Source of the DNA: Eleginops maclovinus
Taxonomy: Eukaryota; Chordata; Actinopteri; Perciformes; Eleginopidae
Assembly: GCF_036324505.1 (NCBI RefSeq)
Contig: NC_086368.1
Coordinates: 11,039,421-11,103,420 of the forward strand
DNA length: 64,000 nucleotides
Reading direction: 5' to 3'
Below the pieces are notes generated by a model. That model ran no database searches and was not told the DNA's origin. It was given only the letters and a program-made list of their open reading frames with translations. Below are positions 10,774 through 24,276 of this stretch, one piece after another. A program made the position numbers and the translations under genes. How positions within the stretch are numbered: the first letter of the stretch is position 1; every line of letters begins with the position of its first letter.

Positions 10774-10859
<86 letters not shown>
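10774..10859 (+). repeat. (GA)n microsatellite, about 43 units
   Basis: Uninterrupted GA dinucleotides. The open frames of alternating Arg-Glu on one strand and Ser-Leu on the other are artefacts of this repeat. Long GA tracts can adopt triplex (H-DNA) structure. Confidence 0.97.
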
Positions 10860-10862
<3 letters not shown>

Positions 10863-11745
10863 AGAAGAGGAAGGTAAGAGGAAGGAGTTCAGAGAAAAAA
10901 ATACACATAAATGTTTAAAATAATTTACCCAGAAATGTTTGTTAAGCAGAAACAGCATTGCTTACTGGAATGAAAAAAGAAGCGTGGAATTTCTATTATT
11001 GTTTCTGTTCATTTAAATTATAAACAGTCAATTTAAACTGTGGACGCCTTGTTTTTATGTGTATGTGTACAGTATGTCTATCTACAGACATATATACAAC
11101 CTCAGGAGTATTACTGTGAGCGGGAAGAAGGCTCAATCCCTTCCTGTTGTGTAAGCTCCTCTAAAGCCCCAACTCTCCTGTTTGGGCAGCTTCATTCTTT
11201 GCGTACAAACAGCTTAGAGTCCAGTTACGCTTGTAGGTTATGCAAACCACAGCAAATAATTATCTCTCTAAATATAGTGAGTACAACATCATTACCTTGA
11301 CAGCATTTAACAACTCAATTTAACAGTACAATGATGAGGAAATACTGTGATTTAAATAAGAAACCTTGTATGGGAGTAGGGGTGGAAAAGAGGAAATGTC
11401 TTGGTTACAGAATTATCAATAAGAAACGCTGAAGGTGAATCTCATTGACTATCATCTCTGCAGATCATGGTCACATTAATCAAAACGTTTTAGTAAATAA
11501 AAACATAATTTTCTCTCAGTTGTGCCTCCATTTAGTCAAGTTGTAAATGACTCCCACCTATGACTGACCCAGTGACAAACAGTTCTGTCCTCTAGCCTTT
11601 TACTGTAGCCTTGATTATTGCCTATTAAAACTGTTTACACATTCATCTGACAACAGAAAGGACATAGACAACAAGTGTACTGTATGTTGACTCAACAGAA
11701 ACATACACTCTACACTTTCAGATATATTCTTACTGATGCTGATTG

Positions 11746-11761
11746 TTAGGGTTAGGGTTAT
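11746..11761 (+). repeat. telomere-like TTAGGG repeats (short)
   Basis: GTTAGGGTTAGGGTTA, about two and a half TTAGGG units in internal DNA. Too short to be a real interstitial telomere; probably chance or a remnant. Confidence 0.6.
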
Positions 11762-11800
11762 GGTATTCTCACACATCACACTAGCAGTCCCAAAAAAAAC

Positions 11801-11992
11801 ATGTATTTGATAAAGTTTTCATCTTATTCTTTATCAGAAAATAGGTCAGAAGATGTAAGATCTGTGCTTACAGAAATGGTGAAATACTGTGACAACCTCC
11901 ATTGTAACAATTCAGTGCTAAATGCCAAATTAAAAGAGCAAATTAAGGCCCCAAGCAGTCTTAGTGACTATCAAAGTCGTCTGATATTATAG
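11801..11992 (+). other. unidentified 63-codon open frame behind an acceptor-like site
   Basis: The frame ATG 11801 to TAG 11992 is not low-complexity. A pyrimidine-rich tract ending TTCTTTATCAG (about 11827-11837) could serve as a splice acceptor, after which the frame reads polar, helix-prone sequence (ENRSEDVRSVLTEMVKYCDN and a KLKEQIKAPSS block). I do not recognise the family, see no donor site that decides an exon end and no partner exon. It may be a decayed exon, part of an unrecognised retroelement, or chance. Confidence 0.2.
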
Positions 11993-12000
11993 AGCGACAT

Positions 12001-12410
12001 CGTCCCACATAGGATGGAGGACGGTGTGGGAGGATGGATCATCTCCATTTTCGATGGACCACATGGATGATCTTGTGTCCAATTGCTGATGATGATTCTT
12101 CCATACCTATAACGGTGTTATTATTGTAGCAACCGTAAACATGAAAGTACCCTTACATTTATTAAGTATTTATTTAAAACTAGACTACTATGGGTTTCAA
12201 ACTGTATCCAAAGTCATGTTTGTTTGTATAAGTTCAATGAGAGAGGTGTGTTATTGTTGTTTCTAATATCTATCATATGTTGTTACTCTGCTCTTTCGAT
12301 TAAAAAGGTCCTAACCTTTGAGTTCTGTGTCGGCAGTGTATTCCCTGTTAGAGAATTAATGACTCTCCACCTCCATTCCAAATGTGTTGTATTTATTAAA
12401 GTGGAAGTTT
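12001..12410 (+). other. unassigned, possibly repeat-derived sequence
   Basis: No gene is evident. A GGATGG-rich patch at 12012-12075 with internal near-repeats (GATGGAGGAC, GATGGATCATC, GATGGACCAC) suggests a degraded repeat upstream of the LINE 3' end at 12470. I cannot name it. Confidence 0.3.
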
Positions 12411-12469
12411 AATTAATTGTATTAACTTTTATTTATTTAGCTATATTTAGGATATTATTTAGGGCCTTT

Positions 12470-12840
12470 GTAGCCAGCTGCTCCCAGGCTGTGGAATGAT
12501 TGCCCCCCCTGATCAGACTTGCTCCCACTTTGCCTGTTTTAAATCTTGTTTAAAGACCCACTTATTCTCCCGTACTTCACAGACCACATATAAAACTCAT
12601 CAGTCTGTGTTTTTAAATTGGGTTTTTTATTTTCTGTGTTTGATAATGTTTTTTACATCATGTATGAACATTTTCAGTCTGTGCCTTTAAGTATAGTGTT
12701 CTTGTCTTGTGTTTAGCATTTGTTTTATGTCCTATCTGTTTTGTCCAAATATTGTATTTATGCTGCTTTTTATATATTTATTGATGTAGACAACTCTTGT
12801 TTTTAAATGTGCTTGTAAATTAAGTTGGATTGAATTGGAT
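12470..12840 (+). mobile_element. LINE 3' end (CR1/L2/Rex-like), severely truncated
   Basis: Around 12477 one frame reads AAPRLWN; after a frameshift another reads CFKSCLKTHLFSRT. Together they match the C-terminal signature (APRLWN...FK..LKTHLF) of ORF2 in CR1/L2/Rex-type LINEs. About 250 bases of T-rich 3' sequence follow, ending in GTGCTTGTAAATTAAG and a short repeat of the type TTGGATTGAATTGGAT, a tail structure usual for this group in place of poly-A. Only the last few dozen codons survive, with a frameshift and a stop. Confidence 0.7.
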
Positions 12841-15800
12841 ATGTTTATATCTTTTTCAGATTGCAATTCAAATGTCTGAATAATCTTAAGAATCAATTGC
12901 CTTTTGCAAGCATGTACTTACATTATCATTATATCACTGACACAGAATTGACTTAAAATAACAATACAATTGTCTATCTCAATTATTTCATTTACACTTT
13001 ATTTCTTCCCAAAAAAAGTAATAGTGGCAGTTCTAGTCACATCATTATTAACAACAGTGATCATGATATCAGTCACGATAGTCTTTGCTTCTGGATCATC
13101 ATAAATGTTTTTTTTAAATGTATTCATCATTAATAAAAAATCATGTTTCTAATCTCAATTTCAGAGAACAGAAAAACTCCCTGTTACTTTTATCTAATCT
13201 TACCCTCTCCGTGGCTTGTCTGTGTGCACAAACCAGTGTGAGCAATAGTGTTTTTGTTTTTGTGCTGCTCCTTTCAAAGCATGTGGAGCAGCCAGGGAGT
13301 GGGATCTGGTGTGATATGGGATAAAAGAGCGACGGCAAATGAAAGGAGGAGGAGCAGAGATGGTGGTTGATTCTGTGGGCGGCTTGTGTTGCACCGAGAT
13401 ACAGAGGGAGCGGCAAACAGACTCCAGCATATGGCACTCTGTCAGAATGCGATGACAATAAAGACACATAGGTTTAACACAAGGTGCTGCGCTGACTTTA
13501 CCTATTTGTACCTCACCAAAGAGCTGTCACACATCTACGTATAAAGGGCAACGATAAGGTAGGGTTACTGTAAATTCATGGCATACAGTATATGGTGCCG
13601 TGCGTCACCTATATATTCATTGATGCGATGCACACCTGTTAGTTTTCTTTGTAAAACACAAGATGAGGAGCCGTCAGAGTTCACAGTTCTGTAATATGTT
13701 CATGGTGCAATAATGAGCAAAAACAACAAACTACTTCCCTTTAATGCCTGCCAACGATAACAGTTATAGAATGTAAAAAGGGGTTAAGCAGAATGGAAAG
13801 GTCAACATTTACTTGCTAGTGCAAGGTTAGATGCGTGTGTTAGCAGGGAAAGAAGGGAACCAGACAAAGACAAAGAGATAGGGAGAAGATATCCAAAAAG
13901 GGTTGGTGGTTGATGCTTTGGTTTTGCTGACTGTAAAGGTGTGTGTGTGTTTGTGTGTGTGGGTGGATTACAAATACATCGTGTACACACAGCGTGTCTC
14001 TGTAACTTGCAGAGCGCTGCAGAGGAGATCAATGAAATGAGCAGTTGTAGCATCCAGTCATGCTGCAGTTCACCACCTCCAGTATGGCCGTCGACTGAGC
14101 CCTGTTTCCCAGTCAGCCGTGATTGAAGGCCGCTGTGGCAGATAGGCAGCTAAAAGGTCATCGTACTCATCAACTGCCCACTGCATCAGAGGTTGATGGA
14201 GTGCAGTCTAAAGATCAAATGTCTTGCTGTTAGGCCAGCTATTTCCACCGACACAGCCTCGTGGTTCTCATTGTGCTGAAAATGCTACCTGAAAGGTGCT
14301 AAGATTGGTTTGAATTGTTCACTGCTATTCGCTGAGGCAGTGAAAGTGTTGATATATCATATAAAAGATTGAGGTTGTGTAGAAAAAATATGTATTTCCA
14401 CTGACGATAAAATGTGTTTGTTTGTCTGTGGGTATAAAGCTCCAATAGATGATTGCTAAGCGATAGTCTGCAGTTAAAGTCTCAAGTAGGAGAAGCTTTG
14501 GTGGACTAAACACCCAAGCATGTTTTAATCTGAGTGAATAAGAGCTTTGCAGGGAGCGTGAAAAATAAAGCACAGAGGAGGAGGAGACAGACAGAAGAAG
14601 GCAGAGAAAAGTAAATGCCAACAGGTCAGTAGTGGACAGCCTCAGGCTGAGAGCCGCAGACGCAGAGCTCATTAAAAAACACTGACTTTCTGAGCAGGAG
14701 GACAAAATGGAGCGCGAGAAACCCAATGGTACTGGTCTTTGCTCTGAGGAAGAACGATAGTTAGGGCAACAGACAAAACAACAACAAAGAGAAAATAAGA
14801 CAAATGGAGGATGTGGAGGCAGAAGCGAACACAGTACTGTAGGACGGATGCAATTTCCTCCCTCTCAAGACGAGAGGAGGGAAAAAAAGAAGGAAGGAAA
14901 ATCCTTTGGAGGGAACTTTGTCATGTCCCTTGAAGATGTATCAGTGTGACCACAAGGTGTGTATGTAGATTTAGTCTCAAAATCAAATACCGCTGGAAAG
15001 TGTATGCACTGATAGATTTTGCCTCAAAATATGCAGCTGATAAAGACCCATAAATGATTCTGAGTGGAGCACACAAACCATGACAACATCGTCTTCCCTA
15101 GCACAGAAGTCTTCCGTCTTTGAGTTTTTCTCTGTGTAATCTACAGGCTCTTGAATCGTTTTGAACACCTCTGAGGGTGTATGTGTGGACAACCACACAG
15201 CGCCTAGTGAAGCATACAAGATGGAGTTAGCAGGCTGTCCGGTATCCAGGTGAGCCGGTCAGGCCCGCAAATATGCTGAAGGTTAAGACTGTGATTAGAG
15301 TGGGATGACGACTCCCTGCCCTTTGGTCCTCTGCTTGATTATTGATCACAAAACTTTGAGTCATTGTTTAAATGAGCCTGCTTTGCTCAGTTACATCAGG
15401 GTCTGAAGACCACACACACACACACAGAATGAACACAATGCATCCAAAATCCAGGAGTCTGCTTATTTTTCTCATGACGTCCGTGTGTTGATGCACAGCG
15501 TCTTAATATAGAAGATAAAATATGCATCCTAAAATACTGTTTATGAATAAATTCATTTTTCTGGCCATTTTATTCTGGCATTAAGGTGAGTTGACAATAT
15601 CTTTATTATTAAAAAATAGAAATGTAATGTTTTGTTCTGAAATATAGGGGCCATTACTGTGGTGGATTTGATCAATAAATCTGTGTCAGAAATGTACCAG
15701 GAGTTAAAAAGCTGTTTTCTACAGTGATCAGGGGCAAGATGCTTAAAACTCTGTGCAGGTTTTAAGACTATACCTCTCAAAAAAAGTGTGAAGCTGGGTG

Positions 15801-17894
15801 CATGAGCAGAAAAAAGGCTGCATGCATTAAAGCTCTCTACACGACCTTATAGCTATCAAGTATAAAAACTGCAAAGTGTAATTTAAAAGATTGTGTTACA
15901 TTAGTCTTTAGCAAAAAAGTGTCATTAAATGCCTTTAGATGTGGCTATTATTAGCTGCAGTATCATCAATAAATCACTGCAAATCAACAGTAATAGATAA
16001 ATTATCACAATTTAGTTTACTACATTGTATATCAAGAGACTGTACAATGTCTTTCAAAACAACAAGAAGAAGAATCCAATTTACATTTACAGTAAAAGAA
16101 AAAAAAGAAATCCCACAACAGATTATTCATTCAAAGTCAATAAATACAGCATTGGGATTTTATACGTCTGTGTAGACTACAAAAAATAACAACCAGATAA
16201 ATGTATTAGAAATGGAGGATGGTTTAACATTTGCATAAATAAACACTTAGTAGATTCACAGAGGATTTGTATTGTTTTAACAACCTCAATCCTGCACATA
16301 AACGCATAAAGCACTCGCATATTTACTAGTAAATCTAAAAACTATACCAGCCGGTTATTGAACAGAGGTTAAGTATTAAATCATAGTGTAGCAAACACAT
16401 TTACTTGAACACTTCACATTCACAAACTTTAAAATAATCCCCCCCGAAAGTTACAGGGAATGATAGCACAGATATCACATATACCTAAAACCTGTTATCT
16501 TGACATTTAAAAGATAAACGACGAGTGACTGCAGCAGCGTTAGCGGGACGACAGCGTGTCCTTTTTATAATACAGAAAATGTACGGTGCTTTATCACAAC
16601 ACAAACACCGAAGTCCTGCTTTCAGAGGGGGGAAATGTGAAACACAAAGCATTTGATGAAACAAATTGTACATTTCCCGTACACCATCACGGAGCGGACA
16701 TGTCCATGTAATCTCATAGCAATATTCATGTCCCTCAATTATCCACACAATAGCCCACCTATGCTCAGTGACTTACAGCAATAATGCATGTGAGCGCATC
16801 ATTGAGGGTAATTGTAATTGAGTACATCAAATGAATGAATCCACCATCGCAATACGGGAAATATTAGCTTATTCCATGTCAGATGAAAGGGATCTAATGG
16901 TGCCATCGCACAAACTAAAGCACATGAAGGGTTTATTAGTAGACATCCAATCCCTGAATTTAGCTGTTGAACAAAATGTCCTCTTGGGAACTGTATCTAT
17001 CAGTTGCACATTAGTCATATGATGATATCGCCATATCGCAATCATTCATATCATAATCTTAATCTTTACTTCCTTCTAGCAGGTAAGTGTTACACCAGCT
17101 CTCAGAGTTAGATATATAATTCGAGTTGATTTAATATAAATCCTGAGCATCTAATTTGTGTAATTGGCGCATCTATAAATCTATTCTTGATTTCTGTGAA
17201 TATGTAAACCAATTATCTGTTCAGTATCATACGCACATTAACACTCAGCTATACATGCCACGTAACTCTTCTAGTTTACGGGGATTATAAGCTAAACCAT
17301 TTGTGAAACCAATGAAATTCAAGTAAAACTACTCAATGTTCAGGTAATTTCTTCAGGCCTTGCACTCAGAGTTGTTCACACAAAAAAAACCCGAGACCAG
17401 CCCATGCGTAATAGACAGCCCATGTGGCAAACACTTTCCAGCAGTTACAACTTGCAGTAATGTACGTGTCTTTTCTGCTTCCGACGATTAACATGGAGCG
17501 TCAGATAAGCTGATTGTGGCAGGAAAAGGTCAGGGCCGATGTTACCGCTGTTCATTTTTTCAGACTTTTACAAAATACTGGCAAGAGTGAAGCTGCCTAA
17601 AACACAGACGAGATATGAAGACTTTTTTCCGGGAATGCTGCAGGTGATGAAGCAATGTTATGGCTTTCAAGTTATTTAAATCCAGCAAAACTCCTGCTGG
17701 CTTCTGGTTGAACAAGTTGTCATCTTGCTTCTGTGACGTAACAGTATAACCCAGCTCTAAGCAGGTACAACAGCGCATTTTTGTTGGGTGTGAAAGGGAC
17801 TGTTGAAGGGACAGTGCTATATTGAAAAACAATATTGTTGCTAGGCGACCCACAGATGAAAAAGTATAGGTCAAATTGATAAAAAAAACTTGAT
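12841..17894. other. gene-free stretch
   Basis: No gene or transposon that I can support. Small CA/GT runs occur at 13940-13960 and 15413-15426. The segment 16700-16990 has several ATTA/TAAT cores and looks unique (see findings). Open frames in the region do not resemble known proteins. Confidence 0.5.
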
Positions 17895-17953
17895 TAGATT
17901 GATTTCATCATTTGAAGTGTGTGATTTATTCTTATAACCACTAATGATGACAA
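17895..17953 (+). repeat. about 58-bp exact direct repeat, copy 1
   Basis: A block beginning AGATTGATTTCATCATTTG and ending CTAATGATGACAA recurs unchanged at 21086-21143, 3.2 kb away in the same orientation. The flanks differ. No transposon ends are visible. The edge is uncertain by a base. Confidence 0.9.
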
Positions 17954-19066
17954 ACTTACACTAAATCTCAAATCACAGCACTACAGTAAGTCATCAAAGT
18001 CGTACAGTCAGACACCAAAGAAGGCCCATTTCTAAACAATGGGACAAAACTGAGATGACATTGGGTTTATCAACTCAAACGTCTATGTCACTCCTGCAAA
18101 AACGGGAGGCACTGAGCAAAGCAAAAGCACAGAGAAAAACACTAAAACTAACTTTGTCTGATCGGGGCCGGAAGAAAGTAAAGCACTTTTTGAACATTAA
18201 TGAGGATCTCTTTTGCGGCACTAATGGCAGTATGTGTTTACTACAAGTGCTATTTTTTCTCATTAAGAGATCTGTGGAAATGTTGCCACAACCCCCCAGT
18301 TTGTAAATGCAAGGGCTTTCATAAGTGGGTTGTATGCTCGCTAACTACTTCAGTTTTTATGTGTATCCACTCTTGAAACAGGGGACATAGCAACTCAAAG
18401 TTAGTGTCATCAATGATTTAGTGTACACTTTTATTGCTTTTTCCCTTGGGTAGTATAATTGGTTATATCATGTTAACCTTTAAAGCAAACTTTAATCCAC
18501 GCAAAGTTGCTTTTTAATAAATCTCAAAAACTAAACAAAAATGAATACAGTCCTTGTGAGCTAACACCATAGCTTTTCATAAGGTGAACAAATCCCTTAT
18601 GAATTGAGGCAAACCAAAATCCCTTGCAAAAAATATGCTTTTTCACAATTTAAGTAATTACATTTCTCTTAAGGTAAGCTGGTGCAACAAGGAAAAGGGT
18701 CTTACTCACTGGCTATTAAATTACAATTAAGTTCTGCTCTAAATCCTGTTCATGCATGGTATCAACACCTGTGTGTCTCTTCAATTCTCAATTATCGTAG
18801 TAAACAGAATGACAGTCATTTGTCATCAGAGGTGACACTATTAATTTAATCCCGGCTTTGGGCGAAATTTCAAAGCTGTTTTTCATCTCGCAGTAGGCTT
18901 TTATTTGAGAAATTAGGATGAATTTAATCAGGTCATAGCTTGAACTGTACTGTAAATCATTGTACCGATTCAGCAGTGACTGTTTTTATGTAGACAAATC
19001 ATACTGACACGTTGAAGTGTGGATAAACTATAATACAAACCACCTCCAAGAAAAAATACTTTTTAA

Positions 19067-19550
19067 AGGGGCCCTGTTTTGGGTTATTTTCAGGTTCCAA
19101 ATGTGTATTTTCTGTCTCTTCTGTGACATGTTTACATGCGTTAATGTTCAAAAAGCTCTTTATTTTTCTCATACTGCCTGTGCCGCAGCACCTCTTTTCA
19201 GTCTCTGTCTGAAACCAGAACCCAGTCTGCTCTGATTGGATAGCTACCCGGCTCTGCTGTGATTGGTTAACCACTTAGAGATGTCCCGACCCTTAGCTTA
19301 TTATGTACAATGTGTTGGAGCGCTTGCCAATACAAATATGAGTGTTACATAGTGATGTCATTATGCTGTGCAAATAAACAAAAAACTACAATTGAGCCGT
19401 TTCAAGCAGGGGGGAGGTTTGTGTAAAAGAAACTCCCTATGTAAAAAACATCGTTTGGATTTGAGCCCTTCCAGACCATTTCTATGGGCTAAAACCTATA
19501 AAACACACTACCGGAAAAGGAAAACACCAAAAACAATAATTGGGCCAATT
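19067..19550 (+). mobile_element. TTAA-flanked MITE, copy B
   Basis: It begins AGGGGCCCTGTTTT after TTAA (19063-19066) and runs through the family blocks GTGACATGTTTACATGC, CTCATACTGCCTGTG, CAGTCTGCTCTGATTGG, CCACTTAGAGATGTCC and AACAATAATTGGGCC, the last being the 3' terminus. It is longer than copy A because it keeps the segment around GAGCGCTTGCCAATA. No clear right TTAA. Confidence 0.78.
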
Positions 19551-19707
19551 CAAGTGATCTGTTAACGAAGGCGGTAATAACAAAAAGACAGAAAAAACGT
19601 CATAAGATGAGAAAGCGTTCACCCTCAAGAAAAAATATCAAGAACTGAAAATAATTTGTGACGATTCATCCATTCATAGAAAATGTTGGTAAAAAAAACC
19701 TTTGCCT

Positions 19708-19855
19708 GTTGGTATCGCTAAATGAAGAGCCAGGGGATCATCAAAGTGAATTATGGTTTATCTTTTAGGGATAATAAATGTCTGAATGAAACACAAGGGC
19801 AATCCATAGTTGTTCCTATATTTCAGCGTGGACCAAAGTGGTGACTGACTTGCAG
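19708..19855 (+). repeat. dispersed repeat fragment (GGCGCTA...GACCAAAGTGGTG type)
   Basis: Ordered motifs ATCGCTAAATGAAGAGCCAGG, GGATCATCAAAGTGAA, GCAATCCATAGTTGTT, ATTTCAGCGTGGACC and AAAGTGGTGACTGAC match a repeat I recall as very common in teleost genomes, related to the cluster at 27240-27668. It does not code for protein. The class is unassigned and the identification is from memory. Confidence 0.55.
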
Positions 19856-21085
19856 AGTCCAGTTCCTACAAACAGAAATATGATTACATAACATCATGTA
19901 ACTCAGTAATTAAAAAATATGATATAATCTTAAATATAATCAATAACAAATGTAGTCCTTTGACCTTCCTGAGGTTAGCTACATCTCATCTACACCCATG
20001 CTATAACTGTGGTATAACCACAGCCTCAGTTTGTGGCTTAAAAATACGAAACTTCAATAACAGTGCATGAGCTAAAGCACTGGAACAAAGGCTCTTGTCT
20101 CTCATCATCACTAGCGTAGCCAGTAGGGAGAAGACCACATGCTGAGAGCTTCTCTTTTTTATTTAAAGCTCACCGACTGCGAGTGTGAGTGTGGTTAGTC
20201 ATCTGGTGTCTGTCTCACGGCTGCAACTGCAAGGTGTGTGACAAGATATTGTTTTAGTTCAAAGCCTCGATGCGCTACATTGTCAATCTTACTTACAGCT
20301 CTGTTACCTGAAGTGCTCTCACATAGAAGTAAGTAATTATTGAGGACATTTATAAAGGGAGTGGGCTGGCAACTGCTGTCTGTATCGACAGTACATGAAT
20401 AACAGGGGGCCAGACATTCAGAAATAGGGATTACACAGCTAAAATAATGGAATTAAGATTTTCAAAGGAAATGCATAATGAAACAACAGCATCCTATCCA
20501 TTTGAGAGGGGGAGTTCTTGGCATGTTCCCAGAGACTGGGGAGGGCAACTGTCAAAGCAGTCAGGAAGTTTCACCACTTCAGTATACCCCTGAATAAAGA
20601 TTATATACCATGCACGCCGCTAAGAAAATAACCTTGTCATTGCTTTAAGGCTATTCAGTACATCCTTCAGTATCACAGATTCTATGAGGTTTAGGTCTAT
20701 TGGGTATTTTAAGATTTCCTTGATACTGGTCAAGCTTATTGGCCTTGATTGATAGTTATTGGTAATCCACTTTAATCTAAATGGGACTAAAGGTATCTTG
20801 ACGCAGAGGTGGTCAATGTGATCTTAATTTACTGTTTGAGGTTGCCTTTTTCTACATTTTTCTATGCATTGAAGTTCGAGACCATTCTGAACAGCATTGC
20901 AACCTCTGTTTATTCCGCAAGATGTAAACAAAACCACATTGGAAGGATGTGTGTTCACAGACATAAAATGGACAATAGAAAGGTAATTATGACATGTTAA
21001 ATTCTTCAACACTAGCTTTAAGCCGCTGATTATACATAATTAAAAACACTAATGCCATTGTTTTAATCAAAGTATGTTTTGAATC
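19856..21085. other. gene-free stretch
   Basis: No feature supported apart from short T-rich runs. Confidence 0.5.
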
Positions 21086-21143
21086 AGATTGATTTCATCA
21101 TTTGAAGTGTGTGATTTATTCTTATAACCACTAATGATGACAA
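21086..21143 (+). repeat. about 58-bp exact direct repeat, copy 2
   Basis: Second copy of 17895-17953, lying 13 bases upstream of the (TAA)n microsatellite. Confidence 0.9.
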
Positions 21144-21153
21144 TAACCTGTTA

Positions 21154-21260
<107 letters not shown>

Positions 21261-24249
21261 GTTATCGGCTATGTAGCTGCTGATACGGCTCTTCAACGAT
21301 CTGCAGTTGTGGCAAAAAAATTGGCATCTCTACTAGCCCTAATAAATAAACATGGTAAAAATAAATAAAAACACTCAACAGGTTTTTCCTATTTCAGCAG
21401 CAAATTCACACACGAGTGTGTATGTAAAGAAACAAAAAATCAGTCATTTATATCAATGTGTAAAACTTTAAGAATTTAACTTACACCTAAATATTCAATA
21501 AAATGCTGAAAATACAAACTTAGCTTAGGTGCGGCATGTAGCGTAAAAAGGGAGTGAGGTATACTTTAAGCCATCCACTCAGCCCCTGTCAGGACAGAGT
21601 CTAAATCCAGTGTGATCTACTGCCGAGTCCCCATGTCCAGCTGTATTAGTGCAGTATCAGTGATATATGAGGGCTAAGCCAGAGTGAAGGGTCAGAGTAC
21701 AACATGTCAGAACACCACCATAGCAGCAGGGCTCTCTGACTGATTGGCTGGATGACAGCGTCTCCTGCACTAGGTACTGAAATAAAAACCATACAGTGCA
21801 GGGTGGAGTGACAGGGCTTAACAATGACAACGGGACATCCTGGTTGCAAAACAAATGTGCTTCGTAAATCATGATGTAAAGGTGAGAGGACAGAGGTATG
21901 GTAAATGGACAAATTGACAGTCATTATCCAATGACATAACTTTAGTTTAAATAACTAATGCTCTTTGGTTTTAGTATTTGCCCCAAAAGCAGCATTCACC
22001 CACCTCCGTGCTTCAAAGTTTTGTCTTTCAGTCATAGCAATTATTCATTCTTTGATGCAAAGTATCCTCATGCCTGGCACAAGGACACAATGCCCGAGCA
22101 TCAAAGAGAGGTGCCTCATTTAGCCTCAAACAGCATGGCTAATGGTGTTATTTTTCCAAATGTAGGATGCATATTGTAGATTTGAAAAAGGGGAAATGAA
22201 ACACCACTGCTTATTCTACTAATTACTTTATGGCAAAGTGCCCAAATCCATTCTATGAATAACTTAGCTCAGCACTACTGTCTTTCTGAATCTTCTCAGT
22301 GTTAAATAGGTGAATGCACAGGGCTTGTTGGTATAACGAGAAAAGCGCCTACGGACAGCAACTCTGGATATGTATTTATATTTCAATTATGATAGTGGTA
22401 ACAAGATAACCAATTTGTACATTGCGTGCCTGTTGAGTAGAGTTAATGACTGCTTTTGATGAACTTTTGACTGCGTTTTACTCATTGACTCTGGGATAAG
22501 CCAAATCAACGCCTTTCTGTAGAAATCACCAATTTAAGCAATTTTATTGGGGTTTTGAAAAAAGGACTTGTACTTTACACTGTACCTGCTTTTCTTACAC
22601 AATGGCTATCTTTATTCTTGACTTGTCTCTGAAAAAAATGTTTTGGTGTATGTGTAACCTTCTTTTTAGGTTAAATTTACCATGTCCCAAACACTCAGGT
22701 CTACTGTAGACTATGAACTATAATCTTCTGTTGTTCCTCCACTGACTTTTACTCTATACTGAAAATAGTGTTGGCGTAATGGTATAAAATTAAAAAGCAA
22801 TGAAATACATTGCTATGTGCTATCATGTAGGAAAAGTGCATGTTTGTCTCGGCTCACAAACTTTGCAAATCTCCTGGGAAGAATCGTAGAGGAACACAGT
22901 AGCATGACTTTTACAGATGTGCTGTTATATCCTTATTGAGAATACAGAAGAGCTATTATTATAGCTCTCTGGCTGGCCTTTTCACATACAAATCAAGATC
23001 ATCTGTTCCCGTCAACAACTCAATTCCAGAAGGTCAACATTGGCTTGGGTTTCAAATGTGTGCCCCTTCACATTAACACACTATGAATTCAAAAAGGGAG
23101 TGATTCCCCTCATCAGCACAATATCTTTCATATATGTGAATCACAGAGGGTGGTGCTTTGTATATTTAAGCAATTGTTTTGATGAAATATAATAAAAAAA
23201 CATAAATATGTCACTGCTCTATTTCTTAAATTCCATGTACCCCGTAGCACCAGATATGTTTTTCGTTAACGTACAGACAGGGAGCCTGGTGAAGGTTAGG
23301 GGAAGATACTGTGTGTGCTGAAGGAGGGTTAGCTACTATGACAGTCTATCCAGTGTGTCTGTCAGCACATAGCATTAGCCATGCCGTTTATTGCAGTTAA
23401 CATTACTGTTATTCAGCCCTAAATTTGGTGTTACTCTCTGAATAAAGCAGTTATCGGCAGGCCCGTAAGTTGGGTTTACTGCAACTGTAGGGAAGTAAAT
23501 CTCGTTTATATACGATGTTGTTTTTCCACCAGCCCTTTGAGAGATTGCTAATGCTAGAGCAGCAATTATGTGCAAGAGGCAAAAAGTGTGTCTACATCTA
23601 GCCATCGGTCTGCTTTTTTTATACTGCAGTGGCAGCAGTACCACAGTCAACATGTATTATAGACCTTGCCTTTTGTCACTGTAAGGGAGAGCCATGAGAA
23701 TTACTTCAAACCAAACTTTTGAGGACAGACATGATATTTTTGAGCATATTTTTAGAAAATTATAGGTATTAACGTCATAGGAATCAATGTGATTATGTCA
23801 ATACACTGTTCCTCTTTCAAAGACTTAATTAAATATCTTCCCCTAAACTATAACATATATTCATAAAAACATTTTGACTACTGCACCTATCAAACTGTTT
23901 TCTGTACCCCAAATAGGTGATTTTGACACAAACATGTTTTTCCCCCTTTGGATCTAATTAAAAACCAGATACACAAATATGATATCGAGAAACAGATAAA
24001 TACGTTATTTTGCTTCATTTTTTAACAACTTCTATAAAACCAATTCATTAAAGTTAAGGCTGTGTTGGCAGGTATTTGGGGGCGGATATTTAAATCATAT
24101 TTCATAGAGACTGGTCCTTTCTCCTTGAAGGTTCACCTGTTCATTTATCTGGTTCTTTCCTCGCAGCGAGATCAGAGCGGTTCCAGAAGCTGTGGGTCCA
24201 CCACCATCTGCCACAGACAGGCTGGCAGGACTAAGGGCAATTTGCTCGA

Positions 24250-24276
24250 GTGTGTGTGTGTGTGTGTGTGTGTGTG
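24250..24276 (+). repeat. (GT)n microsatellite
   Basis: About 13 GT units, ending before GCATG. Confidence 0.95.

Noticed and set aside
10650..10958. Ser-Leu and Arg-Glu repeat proteins
   Set aside because: Translation artefacts of the (GA)n tract on both strands.
11746..11761. Interstitial telomere
   Set aside because: Only about two and a half TTAGGG units; too short to indicate a chromosome fusion.
14325..14726. 133-codon minus-strand frame
   Set aside because: No domain, low-complexity Ser/Leu-rich sequence, no splice context or homology I recognise.
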